Source: Sphingobacterium sp. PCS056 (lineage in GTDB: Bacteria; Bacteroidota; Bacteroidia; Sphingobacteriales; Sphingobacteriaceae). Taken from it: a DNA stretch of 64,000 nucleotides. The number at the start of each line of letters is the position of its first letter. Within the stretch, counting starts at the first letter, position 1. This document shows, piece after piece, positions 55,682-64,000 of this stretch. Under the pieces are notes generated by a model. The model worked only from the letters and a program-made list of their open reading frames with translations, was not told where the DNA came from and made no database searches. Location: positions 1,860,001 through 1,924,000 of the forward strand of contig NZ_CP096883.1 in the NCBI RefSeq assembly GCF_023273895.1, written 5' to 3'. The position numbers were made by a program, and so were the translations under genes.

Positions 55682-55818
55682 TATGATATTAAAATCAACT
55701 ATGACCAAAACTTTTCTTAAGGCATAAAATATGCTTTTTTAATAGATTATAACCAACAAACAAACATGTGTTAACATTTTGAGGGAAACTTATGGATTCA
55801 TTTTTTTTCCTAAAAATG

Positions 55819-55838
55819 GCTAAAACGATTAAACAAAT
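55819..55838 (+). repeat. 20-bp direct repeat upstream of susC, copy 2
   Basis: Exact second copy of the 20-mer at 55662-55681, ending 19 nt before the susC ATG. Its position just ahead of the start codon would suit repression or roadblock. Confidence 0.6.
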
Positions 55839-55857
55839 CTAAATCATTTTAAAAATT

Positions 55858-58800
55858 ATGAACAAATTTGACGCAAGAACATTATTGCAGTTAAAGAAAA
55901 AATCAAAATTGTTTTTTTCATTAGCTGTTATTGCTGGATCTATGCAACATGTCTATGCATCGTCAGTTACTTCGTTAGGATACGTGGAAGTATCAGAAGC
56001 AAAAAACCTTGTTGCTAAACAAGGTCAAGTAAGTGGAAAGGTATTGGATGGTACAGGCAATCCAGTACCAGGTGTGACTATCTCGGTAAAAGGATCTCCT
56101 GGAGGAACTCAGACAGGACAAGATGGTAGTTTCAGTATCAATGCTAAAGTCGGAGATGTACTCGTTGTATCGTCTGTAGGGTATAAGACCTCAGAAACAA
56201 AAGTGACAAGTACCACCGGTTTAACGATTCGTCTCGAATCAACTGCAGATCAATTGGATGAGGTCGTTGTAGTCGGTTATGGTACGATGCGTAAGTCTGA
56301 TGTGACCGGATCTATAGCTATGGTAAAAGGTGCAGACATGATCAAAGATCAGAATTTTAGTCCATTGGACAACCTAAGAGGTAAAGCATCTGGGGTTAAC
56401 ATCTTTTCCAATTCCAGCCAGCCTGGAGCCTACGGTAATAAGGTAATCATCCGAGGAATGGCAACGATCAATTCTTCATCTAGCCCATTATATGTTGTCG
56501 ATGGAGTTGTCATGGAAGATTTTCAATTGTTGAATCCCAATGATATTGAAAATATTGAAGTACTAAAAGATGCATCTTCTGCTGCTATTTATGGTGCTCG
56601 GGGTGCAAATGGAGTAATTCTAGTTACGACCAAGCGTGGTAATAAAGATGGAAGACGAACCATTAGTTATCAGGGATCACTTGGTGTAAGTTCTCCGCAG
56701 CGTTATATGGATCTTTTAAATGCACAAGAATGGACAGATGCATTTATGATTGGCTTGGAAAATGAAAATAAATACCAAGGAAAAACTTGGAATTTAGATC
56801 GTTCAACATGGTTTAATGATCCTGATTACTTTGATGCTACGGGTAAACCTTTGTATGATACCGATTGGCAGCGTGAAGCAACTCGAACAGCTATTTCACA
56901 AAATCATCAACTCAGTATTCAACAAGGTGATGATAAATCCTCAGTTGGTGCTTTTATTAATTATACGGATCAACAAGGTATCGTTAATAACACGTATAAT
57001 AAACGTTTGAATGGTAAGTTGGCTTATGATTCTAAACCCACATCTTGGTTATCAACAGCTGTCAACTTAAGTGTGAATCATACTTGGGGACGCTATACGC
57101 CTGAGGATGGGGGAGGTCAAGATGCGCGTCGTACAATGATTGAAATGCTTCCTTGGCTTCCGGTAAGAGATAAACTCGGTGAATATACAAATTCTGCTTC
57201 TTCATCAATCGCTGATGTTCTTGGTTTTGAAGGTATGGCCAATCCAGTTTCAATTTTAGAACTGCAAAAGCGTATGCGGTATAATACGCAGATTTTTGGT
57301 AATGCTGCTTTGACGTTTCATCTTGCTGATGGATTAGATCTGAAAACACAATTTGGTATTGATAATCATGATAAAAAATATCAGGGTTACTCATCTATAT
57401 CATTGAATAATATCTCTAAACCAAATGGTTGGGCTGAAAGAAATCATACCAATACTTTCTATTGGCAGGAAGAGACTTATTTGACTTATAATAAGCAGTT
57501 TGATAAACACCGTATTAATGCAATGGCTGGTTTGTCGTGGCAAGCTCGTACCTATGATTTCGATAATTCAAGAACGGAAGGTTTCTTTGATGATTTTTAT
57601 GAATTCAATAATATGGGTATCGGAATTTTACCGGCTCCTCCAGGATCAAACTGGAATAAATGGGCAATGAACTCGTATTTTTTAAGAGCTTCTTATTCGT
57701 ATGATAATCGTTATTCAGCGACTGTTACGAGTCGTTATGATGGTTCATCCAAATTTGGAAAAAATAATAAATATGCTTTTTTCCCGTCAGCTGGTTTAGC
57801 ATGGAATGTTTCTAACGAAGATTTCTTAAAAGGAAATGAATCTATAAGTAACCTAAAACTACATAGTAGTTATGGAATGACGGGTAATTCTGAGATAGAT
57901 CCATATAAATCTTTAGCTATTGTTGAAGCTGGAACTATATTATTGAACAATAATAGAGCTCCATATTCTTTTGTGAGTACCATTGCCAATCCTGATTTAA
58001 AATGGGAGAAAACAGCTCAGTTTGATTTCGGAGTTGAGTTGGGATTATTTCAAAATCGTTTAAATTTTGATATTTCTTACTATCATAAAAAAACTACTGA
58101 TTTATTGTTAGATGCGCCTGTGCCAACAGCGTCAGGATTTAGTACGGTAATGAAGAATATTGGTTCTGTACAAAATAAAGGTTTAGATATGATGATCACA
58201 GGTACTCTTGTAAATAACGAGAATTTCAACTGGAAATCATCTCTAAATATGAATTACAATAAAAACGAAGTATTGAAATTGGGTGAAAATAATGCCGATA
58301 TTTTAATGAATAGTTGGGTTGGTGGACCTAATAGTGTGATTCGCGTGGGAGAAAATTTAAATAGTTTTTTCGGTTATCGTAGATTGGGAATTTATACACA
58401 AGCAGATGTGGACGCGGGTAATGCTACCTTAAATCAAATAGGTAGACCAAAACGTACAACAGAAAAAGAGATTATTGGAAAGGGAATACCGGATTGGACG
58501 GGTAGTTTTATTAATAATTTAAGATATAAAAACTTTGATTTTACTTTAGATCTTCAATTTGTTAAAGGAGTAGAAGTAATGCAACAATTTTTTCATTCTA
58601 CTTATGACCGTTTTGGTATTACCAATGGCTTAAAAGAGATTTTAACCGATGCTTATAACGGTACAAATCCCAATACCATGGAGCAAGCGATCTACCTCAC
58701 TAATGGAGGACATGCCGGTCAAGATAGTAACGTTGACGATTCATGGGTAGCAGATGGCTCCTATATTCGAGTGAATTTAATTCAATTGGGCTACACGTTT

Positions 58801-59007
58801 AAGCCAGAAGTGTTGAAACGGGTGGGGATGTCTAATTTAAGGATCTATGCAAATGCTAATAATCCATTCTTATTTACATCGAGTGATTTCAAAGGATATG
58901 ATCCCGAAAGTACTTCTCAAGGAACAGGTAATTTTGGACAAAATATGACATTCTTTGCTTATCCAAGAGCGAAGACTTTCTCTTTAGGTCTTAATGTTAC
59001 ATTTTAA
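55858..59007 (+). CDS. SusC/RagA family TonB-linked outer membrane transporter
   Basis: 1049 residues. A long N-terminal leader (about 1-34, ending VYAS) precedes a carboxypeptidase-regulatory-like domain (about 58-120: SGKVLDGTGNPVPGVTI), the SusC signature DEVVVVGYGTMRKSDVTGS (about 134-152), a plug domain and a 22-stranded barrel ending FSLGLNVTF. It takes up glycan oligosaccharides with the SusD lipoprotein as lid, energised by TonB. The next gene, a SusD homologue, begins 17 nt downstream. No ECF/anti-sigma or hybrid sensor gene is adjacent, so control may rest on the 20-bp repeats upstream. Confidence 0.95.
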   Translation: MNKFDARTLLQLKKKSKLFFSLAVIAGSMQHVYASSVTSLGYVEVSEAKNLVAKQGQVSGKVLDGTGNPVPGVTISVKGSPGGTQTGQDGSFSINAKVGDVLVVSSVGYKTSETKVTSTTGLTIRLESTADQLDEVVVVGYGTMRKSDVTGSIAMVKGADMIKDQNFSPLDNLRGKASGVNIFSNSSQPGAYGNKVIIRGMATINSSSSPLYVVDGVVMEDFQLLNPNDIENIEVLKDASSAAIYGARGANGVILVTTKRGNKDGRRTISYQGSLGVSSPQRYMDLLNAQEWTDAFMIGLENENKYQGKTWNLDRSTWFNDPDYFDATGKPLYDTDWQREATRTAISQNHQLSIQQGDDKSSVGAFINYTDQQGIVNNTYNKRLNGKLAYDSKPTSWLSTAVNLSVNHTWGRYTPEDGGGQDARRTMIEMLPWLPVRDKLGEYTNSASSSIADVLGFEGMANPVSILELQKRMRYNTQIFGNAALTFHLADGLDLKTQFGIDNHDKKYQGYSSISLNNISKPNGWAERNHTNTFYWQEETYLTYNKQFDKHRINAMAGLSWQARTYDFDNSRTEGFFDDFYEFNNMGIGILPAPPGSNWNKWAMNSYFLRASYSYDNRYSATVTSRYDGSSKFGKNNKYAFFPSAGLAWNVSNEDFLKGNESISNLKLHSSYGMTGNSEIDPYKSLAIVEAGTILLNNNRAPYSFVSTIANPDLKWEKTAQFDFGVELGLFQNRLNFDISYYHKKTTDLLLDAPVPTASGFSTVMKNIGSVQNKGLDMMITGTLVNNENFNWKSSLNMNYNKNEVLKLGENNADILMNSWVGGPNSVIRVGENLNSFFGYRRLGIYTQADVDAGNATLNQIGRPKRTTEKEIIGKGIPDWTGSFINNLRYKNFDFTLDLQFVKGVEVMQQFFHSTYDRFGITNGLKEILTDAYNGTNPNTMEQAIYLTNGGHAGQDSNVDDSWVADGSYIRVNLIQLGYTFKPEVLKRVGMSNLRIYANANNPFLFTSSDFKGYDPESTSQGTGNFGQNMTFFAYPRAKTFSLGLNVTF

Positions 59008-59024
59008 TTTTTAGAACTGAATAC

Positions 59025-60587
59025 ATGAAAAATAAATTAATTATATTGTTACTGGCCGGATTGGCAATGACAACTTCCTGTAAAAAATTTTTGGAAGAAG
59101 ATCCACAATCAAATTTATCATTAGAATATTATTACAAAAATGCTGGACAAGCCGAAGCAACAGTAAATTCTCTTTATCGACGTGGGGCTCCACAGCGCAT
59201 TTCATTTGCCAGTAGTGCTTATATTGGACCTACAGCCTCTGTGAATACGATGTTGACTGGATACTTTACCAATAGCTACGAAGGACAGGAAAGAGTCTGC
59301 TTATTTTCACGTGAGTTGACTCGTCAAAATAATACAAATTTGATTTCTGGGACGATGAATACCATTTGGGATGATAGTTATAAAGCAATTAATATAGCCA
59401 ATGCAGGTTTGAAATATATTCCTGAAATTAATATGGCTGAAAATGTGAAAAATCGACTTCTTGGCGAAACTAAATTTTTTAGAGCCTTTAACTACTTCTA
59501 TTTAGTAAAAACATTTGGAGCAATACCTCTATCTACAACTCCTAATGAGACTTTAAAGGATGATCTTTATTTAGAAAGAACAGATGCTGCGACAGTATAT
59601 GCATTAATTGAGGCTGATCTGAAAGAAGCTGTTGAATTATTACCGGCAACTAAATTTGCCCAAAATGGTCATCGTATTACCAAATATGCAGCCGCAATGA
59701 CTTTAGCAAATGTTTATTTGCAACAAGGAAAATTTGCAGATGCAGCCGTCGCAGCTAAAATTGTGGTTAATTCAGGTCATAGCATGACCACCAACTCAGA
59801 CTTAGGAATGAACAGTGCCTACAATCGTTTACGTAGTACCGATGATCTGGATGAAGTGATTTATGCTCAAGAATATGATGCAACAATTAATAGTGGCAGT
59901 TGGTGGCCAACTTATGCTTTTAATTCTTCTGCTGTATCGGTGTTTGATAAGTATGCGATCTTTGAACGTGTATTTGGTCCAACAAAGCAGTTTTTAAATG
60001 TGTATGATACCAAAGATCTTCGTATTCAACCCAACCAATTCTTTCATTGGAAATATACAAATCCGAATACGGGTAAGGTTTGGGAGTCAACTGAAGCAGG
60101 TGTTTGGTATTATTTTGATGAACAGGCATTACTGACAACGGGAAAGGCAACGAAAGATTGGAATTTTTATCGTTATCCTGAAGCTTTGTTGATTGCTGCG
60201 GAAGCTATTGCTAAAAGTGGTAGTGTGACTGCTGAGGCTGCCGGTTACTTAGCTCAGGTTAAAGCTCGTGCTAATACCGAGAACAAAACTGTGGCTGATT
60301 TTACATCTGAACTTCAAGGTTTATCTGTTGATAATTTTGTGAAAGAATGTTGGATTGAACGGTTGAGAGAGTTCCCATTGGAGTTTAAAATGTGGGATGA
60401 TATTTTAAGAACAAAAATGTTTCCTGTTATATCTACGACAGAAGCGGGTAAAATTGATTTCGTTCCTCTTATTGGAGCTAAAAATGGATCAGGTGCAATC
60501 TTTAAAGAATCAGATCTTTTATGGCCAATTTCACCAGATGAAATTCAAAGAAACAATAAACTAACGCAAAACGAAGGTTACAATTAA
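59025..60587 (+). CDS. RagB/SusD family nutrient-binding lipoprotein
   Basis: 520 residues with a lipoprotein signal (MTTSC, cysteine about 19), then the family opening KKFLEEDPQSNLS. Helical TPR-like scaffold through the middle (ETKFFRAFNYFYLVKTFGAIPL, MTLANVYLQQGKFADAAVAA) and a C-terminal LREFPLEFKMWDDILRT motif followed by a loop that ends LWPISPDEIQRN, all typical of SusD. Acts as the glycan-binding lid of the SusC transporter on the cell surface. A hairpin (60593-60625) lies right after its stop, before the GH76 gene. Confidence 0.95.
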   Translation: MKNKLIILLLAGLAMTTSCKKFLEEDPQSNLSLEYYYKNAGQAEATVNSLYRRGAPQRISFASSAYIGPTASVNTMLTGYFTNSYEGQERVCLFSRELTRQNNTNLISGTMNTIWDDSYKAINIANAGLKYIPEINMAENVKNRLLGETKFFRAFNYFYLVKTFGAIPLSTTPNETLKDDLYLERTDAATVYALIEADLKEAVELLPATKFAQNGHRITKYAAAMTLANVYLQQGKFADAAVAAKIVVNSGHSMTTNSDLGMNSAYNRLRSTDDLDEVIYAQEYDATINSGSWWPTYAFNSSAVSVFDKYAIFERVFGPTKQFLNVYDTKDLRIQPNQFFHWKYTNPNTGKVWESTEAGVWYYFDEQALLTTGKATKDWNFYRYPEALLIAAEAIAKSGSVTAEAAGYLAQVKARANTENKTVADFTSELQGLSVDNFVKECWIERLREFPLEFKMWDDILRTKMFPVISTTEAGKIDFVPLIGAKNGSGAIFKESDLLWPISPDEIQRNNKLTQNEGYN

Positions 60588-60592
60588 AATCG

Positions 60593-60625
60593 AAAGGCTG
60601 TCCCGTACTCGGAACAGCCTTTTTT
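60593..60625 (+). terminator. Intercistronic terminator/attenuator between susD and GH76
   Basis: 13-pair stem with one C-A mismatch: AAAGGCTGTCCCG (60593-60605) and 60610-60622, loop TACT, followed by T run to 60625. It is close to an ideal intrinsic terminator but lies within what should be an operon. Confidence 0.75.
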
Positions 60626-60641
60626 AGATCTCATCGCAAAT

Positions 60642-61817
60642 ATGAAATTATTTAGTTTTTGTGCAGTTTTAATGATTCAATTGTATATAATTCCGTTGTG
60701 TGCACAGGAAAAGGTGCCATTTGATTTGGCAGCTTCACAAACCATGAAGCGGATTTATCAGTTTTTTGGAAATTCGGATAATCGGTTGTTATTGGAGAAA
60801 TATCCTTTTGATGAAAATTTTAAAGCTGATTATTTAAACAATAATGAACAAGCGGCGCATCAGAAAAAATATGCTTATCTATGGCCTTTTTCGGGTAGTT
60901 TTTCGGCAGTGAATGCGTTGATGGAGTTGCCAAAGCAAAAAAAAGAATATCAAAAAATTCTGGATAAAAAGGTGTTGATAGGTCTTCATGTCTATCGCGA
61001 TGAAAAACGTCTACCAGTAGGTTATGCTTCTTATTTGAACACAGCAGCTGCCTCTGATCGTTTTTATGATGATAATATTTGGTTGGGTATTGATTTCACT
61101 GATAGTTATTTGTATACTAAAAAGGATGTATATCTTACAAAAGCTAAGGAGATATGGAATTTTGTAAAAAGTGGTGAAGATAGCCTGCTAGGAGGAGGAA
61201 TCTATTGGTGCGAGCAAAAAAAGGAATCAAAAAATACCTGTTCCAATGCTCCTGCTAGTGTATTTGCACTAAAACTCTTTGAAGCAACAAAAGATAGTGT
61301 ATATTTTCTAGAAGGAAAACGGCTTTACCATTGGACAAAAGAAAACCTGGAAGACCCTACTGATGGACTTTATTGGGATAATATGGGCTTAAATGGTCAT
61401 TTGGATAAAGCAAAATATTCGTATAATTCAGGTCAAATGTTGCAAGCTGCCGCTTTATTATATCGATTGACCAAAGAGAAGCACTATTTGATTGATGCTC
61501 AAAAAATAGCTGAAGCCTGTTATTCTTATTTTTTTCAAGATGTCACAGGACAAGACTTTAAGCTGCTGAAAAATAGTAACCTTTGGTTTCATGCTGTGAT
61601 GATGCGGGGTTTCATTAGTTTATTTGAACAAGACCAAAACCCGAAATATATCACTGTATTCGCTAAAAATTTGCACTATGCGTGGCGGAATATGCGCGAT
61701 GAGAAGGGATTGTTCTATGCCGATTGGACGCTTAAGAATCGAAAAGAGAAAAAAGATTTACTTGATCAATGTGCATTTGTAGAAATGTATGCTCGATTGG
61801 CAAAGCTTAGTTATTAG
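60642..61817 (+). CDS. Glycoside hydrolase family 76 (endo-alpha-1,6-mannanase type)
   Basis: 391 residues with a signal peptide (ending PLCAQ). The (alpha/alpha)6 barrel of GH76 shows the paired catalytic aspartates in FYDDNIWLGID (Asp143, Asp144), WPFSGSFSAV near the start, GGIYWCEQK, and KYSYNSGQMLQAAALLYR with the family's YNxG motif. Cleaves alpha-1,6-mannan backbones, such as yeast mannan or mycobacterial/host mannosides. Partner of the SusCD pair upstream; the short hairpin between them suggests reduced expression of this gene relative to susCD. A terminator separates it from the convergent M60 gene. Confidence 0.85.
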   Translation: MKLFSFCAVLMIQLYIIPLCAQEKVPFDLAASQTMKRIYQFFGNSDNRLLLEKYPFDENFKADYLNNNEQAAHQKKYAYLWPFSGSFSAVNALMELPKQKKEYQKILDKKVLIGLHVYRDEKRLPVGYASYLNTAAASDRFYDDNIWLGIDFTDSYLYTKKDVYLTKAKEIWNFVKSGEDSLLGGGIYWCEQKKESKNTCSNAPASVFALKLFEATKDSVYFLEGKRLYHWTKENLEDPTDGLYWDNMGLNGHLDKAKYSYNSGQMLQAAALLYRLTKEKHYLIDAQKIAEACYSYFFQDVTGQDFKLLKNSNLWFHAVMMRGFISLFEQDQNPKYITVFAKNLHYAWRNMRDEKGLFYADWTLKNRKEKKDLLDQCAFVEMYARLAKLSY

Positions 61818-61818
61818 C

Positions 61819-61864
61819 AAAAGAGGCTGATTTTTTGTTGATCATATAAAAACCAGCCTCTTTT
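61819..61864. terminator. Bidirectional terminator, GH76 / M60
   Basis: Arms AAAAGAGGCTG (61819-61829) and complement (61854-61864), with an inner A/T-rich region that adds partial pairing. T run on the plus strand and A/T tail on the minus. Confidence 0.75.
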
Positions 61865-61872
61865 ATTAATTA

Positions 61873-63681
61873 CTATAATACATTCATCCTTGTTCCATCC
61901 CATCCGACAGCTTTGACCTGTGTCGTGCCTGCTGGAGTGTGTACAATTGTATTGGACGCATCGTTTGAACCAGCACCAACGAAGGCTACCTTTACCAATT
62001 TTTCGCCTGTGTATGTTTCAAATGCTACTGCATTTTTCCACGCATTATTTTGAATAATGATTTTACCTTCCTTTTTTTCAAAACCAGCTCCTGTGTTTCC
62101 ACTTAGGGGTGATTTGTTTTTATAGATGTCAGCACTATTTGCGGTGATATAATGTAATACTGGTGTTGAGGGTTTAGAATATTTTGCAGCATACTGTTTT
62201 ATTTCAGCAATATCTGAAGCGGTGATTGTCATTTGTGCGCAGGTATAATCATCTACCCACAGATCTATTGGTATGAGCATACCAGACTGTTCAAAGAAAT
62301 CTGTCAGATCTAATTTTGATGCATCACATGCGTTTTTGATAAACTCGAGCTGGTAGTATGCGTCTTGTTTATCCGCTGTTGCTGGAGTATTAATTGCTTT
62401 CGTAAAGATATCACCATAAAAGTTTTTGTTCTCCCATGGATTTCCTTTTCCCGCAACAGTAAAGTACAGCTGTAATTGCCAAAGGGGAACTAATTTTACG
62501 AAGTGATCTCCGCCCCAATCACGTGGACGTTGACGATCCCATCGGTCTGGACCTGCCTGTGTTAACCAAGGTTGACGGTGTACAAATGCAGATTCCATAT
62601 AAGAGGTGATTCGACCTCCAATTTTAGGTTCATCGTAATCTTTTAAGCGCTCTCTTTCTAATTTTGGACTATGACTATTGTAGACATATTGTGTCCATAC
62701 CGAATAAATGTTGTTGGTTACTTCTGTTGTACCGACCCATTTCATATTTGGTCGTACTTGATTGACATGACCAAATTCATGGGCTACTCCCCAAGAATTT
62801 TTTCTAAGATTAGCGACGTTAGCGACATCTTTCATGGTATTATCGTGAAATGCAGCTCCGATACCATCGGCATGCATAAACCCTTGCCAGATCACACGAC
62901 CAAACATCCTATTTTTAGGAACTCTTTTAGTTTGCGCTAATCCCATAATTTGGTGTTGAATACCGATAATAGAATCATATAGCTGGATCAGTTCTACGCC
63001 TTGGTGAGGTGCATTTTGCTGTAATGATTTGACCGAATATGCCAGTTGTACTTGTTTTCCAACAATGTCTAAAATTGGACCCGAGGCATTTGCCAGCATA
63101 TCATCCCAATCTTTATTGGTATGCTTACCTCGTTCAAATACATCATTCACTTTCCCACCGAGTATGTGGATATTGATCTTTTTTGACGAAACTTTGTCTT
63201 CTGAAAAATATTGAATGTATGCATTTCCTTTATTTTCAATCTTGAAAGCATTATATCCTTCTTTGAGCTGGTAATCTTTTTGTTCAAAATTTTTATCATC
63301 CCAATTCGTTACACGAAGAGCAAGTATTGCTCCATTGGTCTTTCCGACCCATACAATTGCATCGTCTCCTGCAGAGAAATAGATACCTGTTGGGTTTTCA
63401 TATTGAGAGTATGGACTTGTTTTGAGCTGTTTGCTCAAGATGATGGGAGAGAGGTAGTTTGTATAGGCACGTAAACGTTTTTGAAGAGGATAGGATCCAT
63501 CTTTTAATTGTCTTGCGGCTCTCTGCAAAGTTGGGTTGCTGATACGCGCAATATCTTCATCGTTGACATTCTTTTTTATTTGACTGTAATCGTTTTTTGC
63601 AAATAGGTGGCTATACTCCTGCTGTGCATAGGATTGTATACTGATAGCAGATAATAATAAAAATGTAAATAATTTATTCAT
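61873..63681 (-). CDS. M60-like (enhancin-type) metallopeptidase, secreted
   Basis: 602 residues from ATG 63681 (a longer reading from 63723 adds 14 residues ahead of an obvious signal peptide and is rejected). Signal peptide ends SIQSYAQ. Zinc motif HEFGHVNQ (His301, Glu302, His305) followed by Glu320 in VGTTEVTNN fits HExxH(8-24)E of M60. N-terminal residues about 35-170 are beta-rich, as in M60-associated galactose-binding or IgA-like modules. M60 peptidases cleave mucin-type O-glycoproteins next to glycosylated Ser/Thr. Convergent with the SusCD-GH76 unit, so it is likely part of the same functional locus but separately regulated. Confidence 0.85.
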   Translation of the reverse strand: MNKLFTFLLLSAISIQSYAQQEYSHLFAKNDYSQIKKNVNDEDIARISNPTLQRAARQLKDGSYPLQKRLRAYTNYLSPIILSKQLKTSPYSQYENPTGIYFSAGDDAIVWVGKTNGAILALRVTNWDDKNFEQKDYQLKEGYNAFKIENKGNAYIQYFSEDKVSSKKINIHILGGKVNDVFERGKHTNKDWDDMLANASGPILDIVGKQVQLAYSVKSLQQNAPHQGVELIQLYDSIIGIQHQIMGLAQTKRVPKNRMFGRVIWQGFMHADGIGAAFHDNTMKDVANVANLRKNSWGVAHEFGHVNQVRPNMKWVGTTEVTNNIYSVWTQYVYNSHSPKLERERLKDYDEPKIGGRITSYMESAFVHRQPWLTQAGPDRWDRQRPRDWGGDHFVKLVPLWQLQLYFTVAGKGNPWENKNFYGDIFTKAINTPATADKQDAYYQLEFIKNACDASKLDLTDFFEQSGMLIPIDLWVDDYTCAQMTITASDIAEIKQYAAKYSKPSTPVLHYITANSADIYKNKSPLSGNTGAGFEKKEGKIIIQNNAWKNAVAFETYTGEKLVKVAFVGAGSNDASNTIVHTPAGTTQVKAVGWDGTRMNVL

Positions 63682-64000
63682 CTTAGTCGAATTGGTTTGT
63701 TGGTAACACCAAATATAGTTCAAAAGAGCTTCCTCTGTATTGCTTCGATTTCAGACAAACGTTTGTGTAATAGAGGTTTTACGTTTTATAGTTTTTGCTC
63801 TGTTTCTTCAATTATTGATAACGAGTGTGAAAGTTTGTATTTCAAGTTGATATGTTTGTCTTTTACTGTTTTGGAGTAAAACAAGATATTCGTTATTTCT
63901 TATGGCGATTTATCATATGAATATTGGATGTATTCATGTATCTGATTATTTAACTCTACAAATCCATCAAATCATGGATTCGTTTAAAATAAAAATTCCC
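63682..64000. other. Right-edge intergenic sequence
   Basis: Upstream region of the M60 gene. I see no gene, RNA or repeat here up to the end of the window. Confidence 0.5.

Larger units (their letters stand above)
55325..55857. other. 533-bp intergenic region before susC
   Basis: Holds the terminator 55333-55369, then AT-rich sequence with two 20-bp direct repeats (55662-55681 and 55819-55838). No gene recognised. Confidence 0.6.

Noticed and set aside
57062..57394. 110-codon minus-strand frame within susC
   Set aside because: Antisense to a conserved SusC region; product has no signal or domain.
1..64000. CRISPR arrays, tRNA/rRNA genes, insertion sequences, prophage
   Set aside because: No regularly spaced repeats with unique spacers, no transposase, integrase or phage structural genes, and no cloverleaf was noticed by eye.

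Overview
The window is 64 kb of AT-rich chromosomal DNA from a member of the Bacteroidota, most likely the family Sphingobacteriaceae (Sphingobacterium or Pedobacter type; inference). The basis is the SusC/SusD pair, OMP_b-brl_3-type outer membrane protein, OmpP1/FadL protein, DUF4197, DUF3127 and DUF6266 proteins, eukaryote-like dimeric glycyl-tRNA synthetase, fucosidases of families GH29 and GH95, very weak Shine-Dalgarno signals and several TAnnTTTG-type -7 elements. I see no rRNA, tRNA, CRISPR array, insertion sequence or prophage. Most of the window is ordinary core and accessory chromosome.

Layout. 1-2.4 kb: truncated YeiH-type transporter, then an ECF sigma factor coupled to a membrane protein with a TonB-C-like domain. 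2.5-9.9 kb: mostly minus-strand enzymes (nitroreductase, peptidase T, secreted EEP phosphatase/nuclease, glycerophosphodiesterase, HD hydrolase with an overlapping THUMP methyltransferase). 9.9-15.2 kb: DUF3127, MFS-acyltransferase operon, fumC-lipoprotein operon with a terminator-like hairpin inside the lipoprotein leader. 15.4-24.6 kb: CtpA-type protease, then a minus-strand DNA-repair/membrane operon mutL-rhomboid-pseudorhomboid-EEP, then uvrA. 24.7-30.3 kb: DUF2157 protein and a histidine kinase/OmpR-type regulator pair divergent from an outer-membrane barrel protein; three CATTAACC-like repeats with an 11-bp period sit between them. 30.4-37.4 kb: OsmC, FadL plus GDSL lipoprotein, thiol peroxidase, MetZ, catalase.

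37.6-46.7 kb: two alpha-L-fucosidases (GH29, GH95) in an operon, a decayed thioredoxin-like lipoprotein pseudogene, an AraC regulator, an M64 metalloprotease and a lipoprotein. 46.9-51.4 kb: glyS, then an FAH-M23-bcp operon. 51.4-53.0 kb: a 48-bp perfect palindrome built of 11-bp units, a DUF6266 gene and a HAD phosphatase. 53.1-63.7 kb: a two-gene GMC dehydrogenase, then a small glycan-utilisation locus (SusC, SusD, GH76 alpha-mannanase, convergent M60 peptidase) preceded by two 20-bp direct repeats. Together the right half reads as a glycoprotein/glycan scavenging region: outer membrane capture (SusCD), mannan and fucose release (GH76, GH29, GH95) and glycoprotein proteolysis (M60, M64).

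The most unusual signals are non-coding: the 11-bp-unit palindrome at 51517-51585, the TTAACC triplet at 27873-27902, the paired 20-mers before susC, and the hairpin that doubles as signal-peptide code after fumC. No clearly new multi-gene system was identified.
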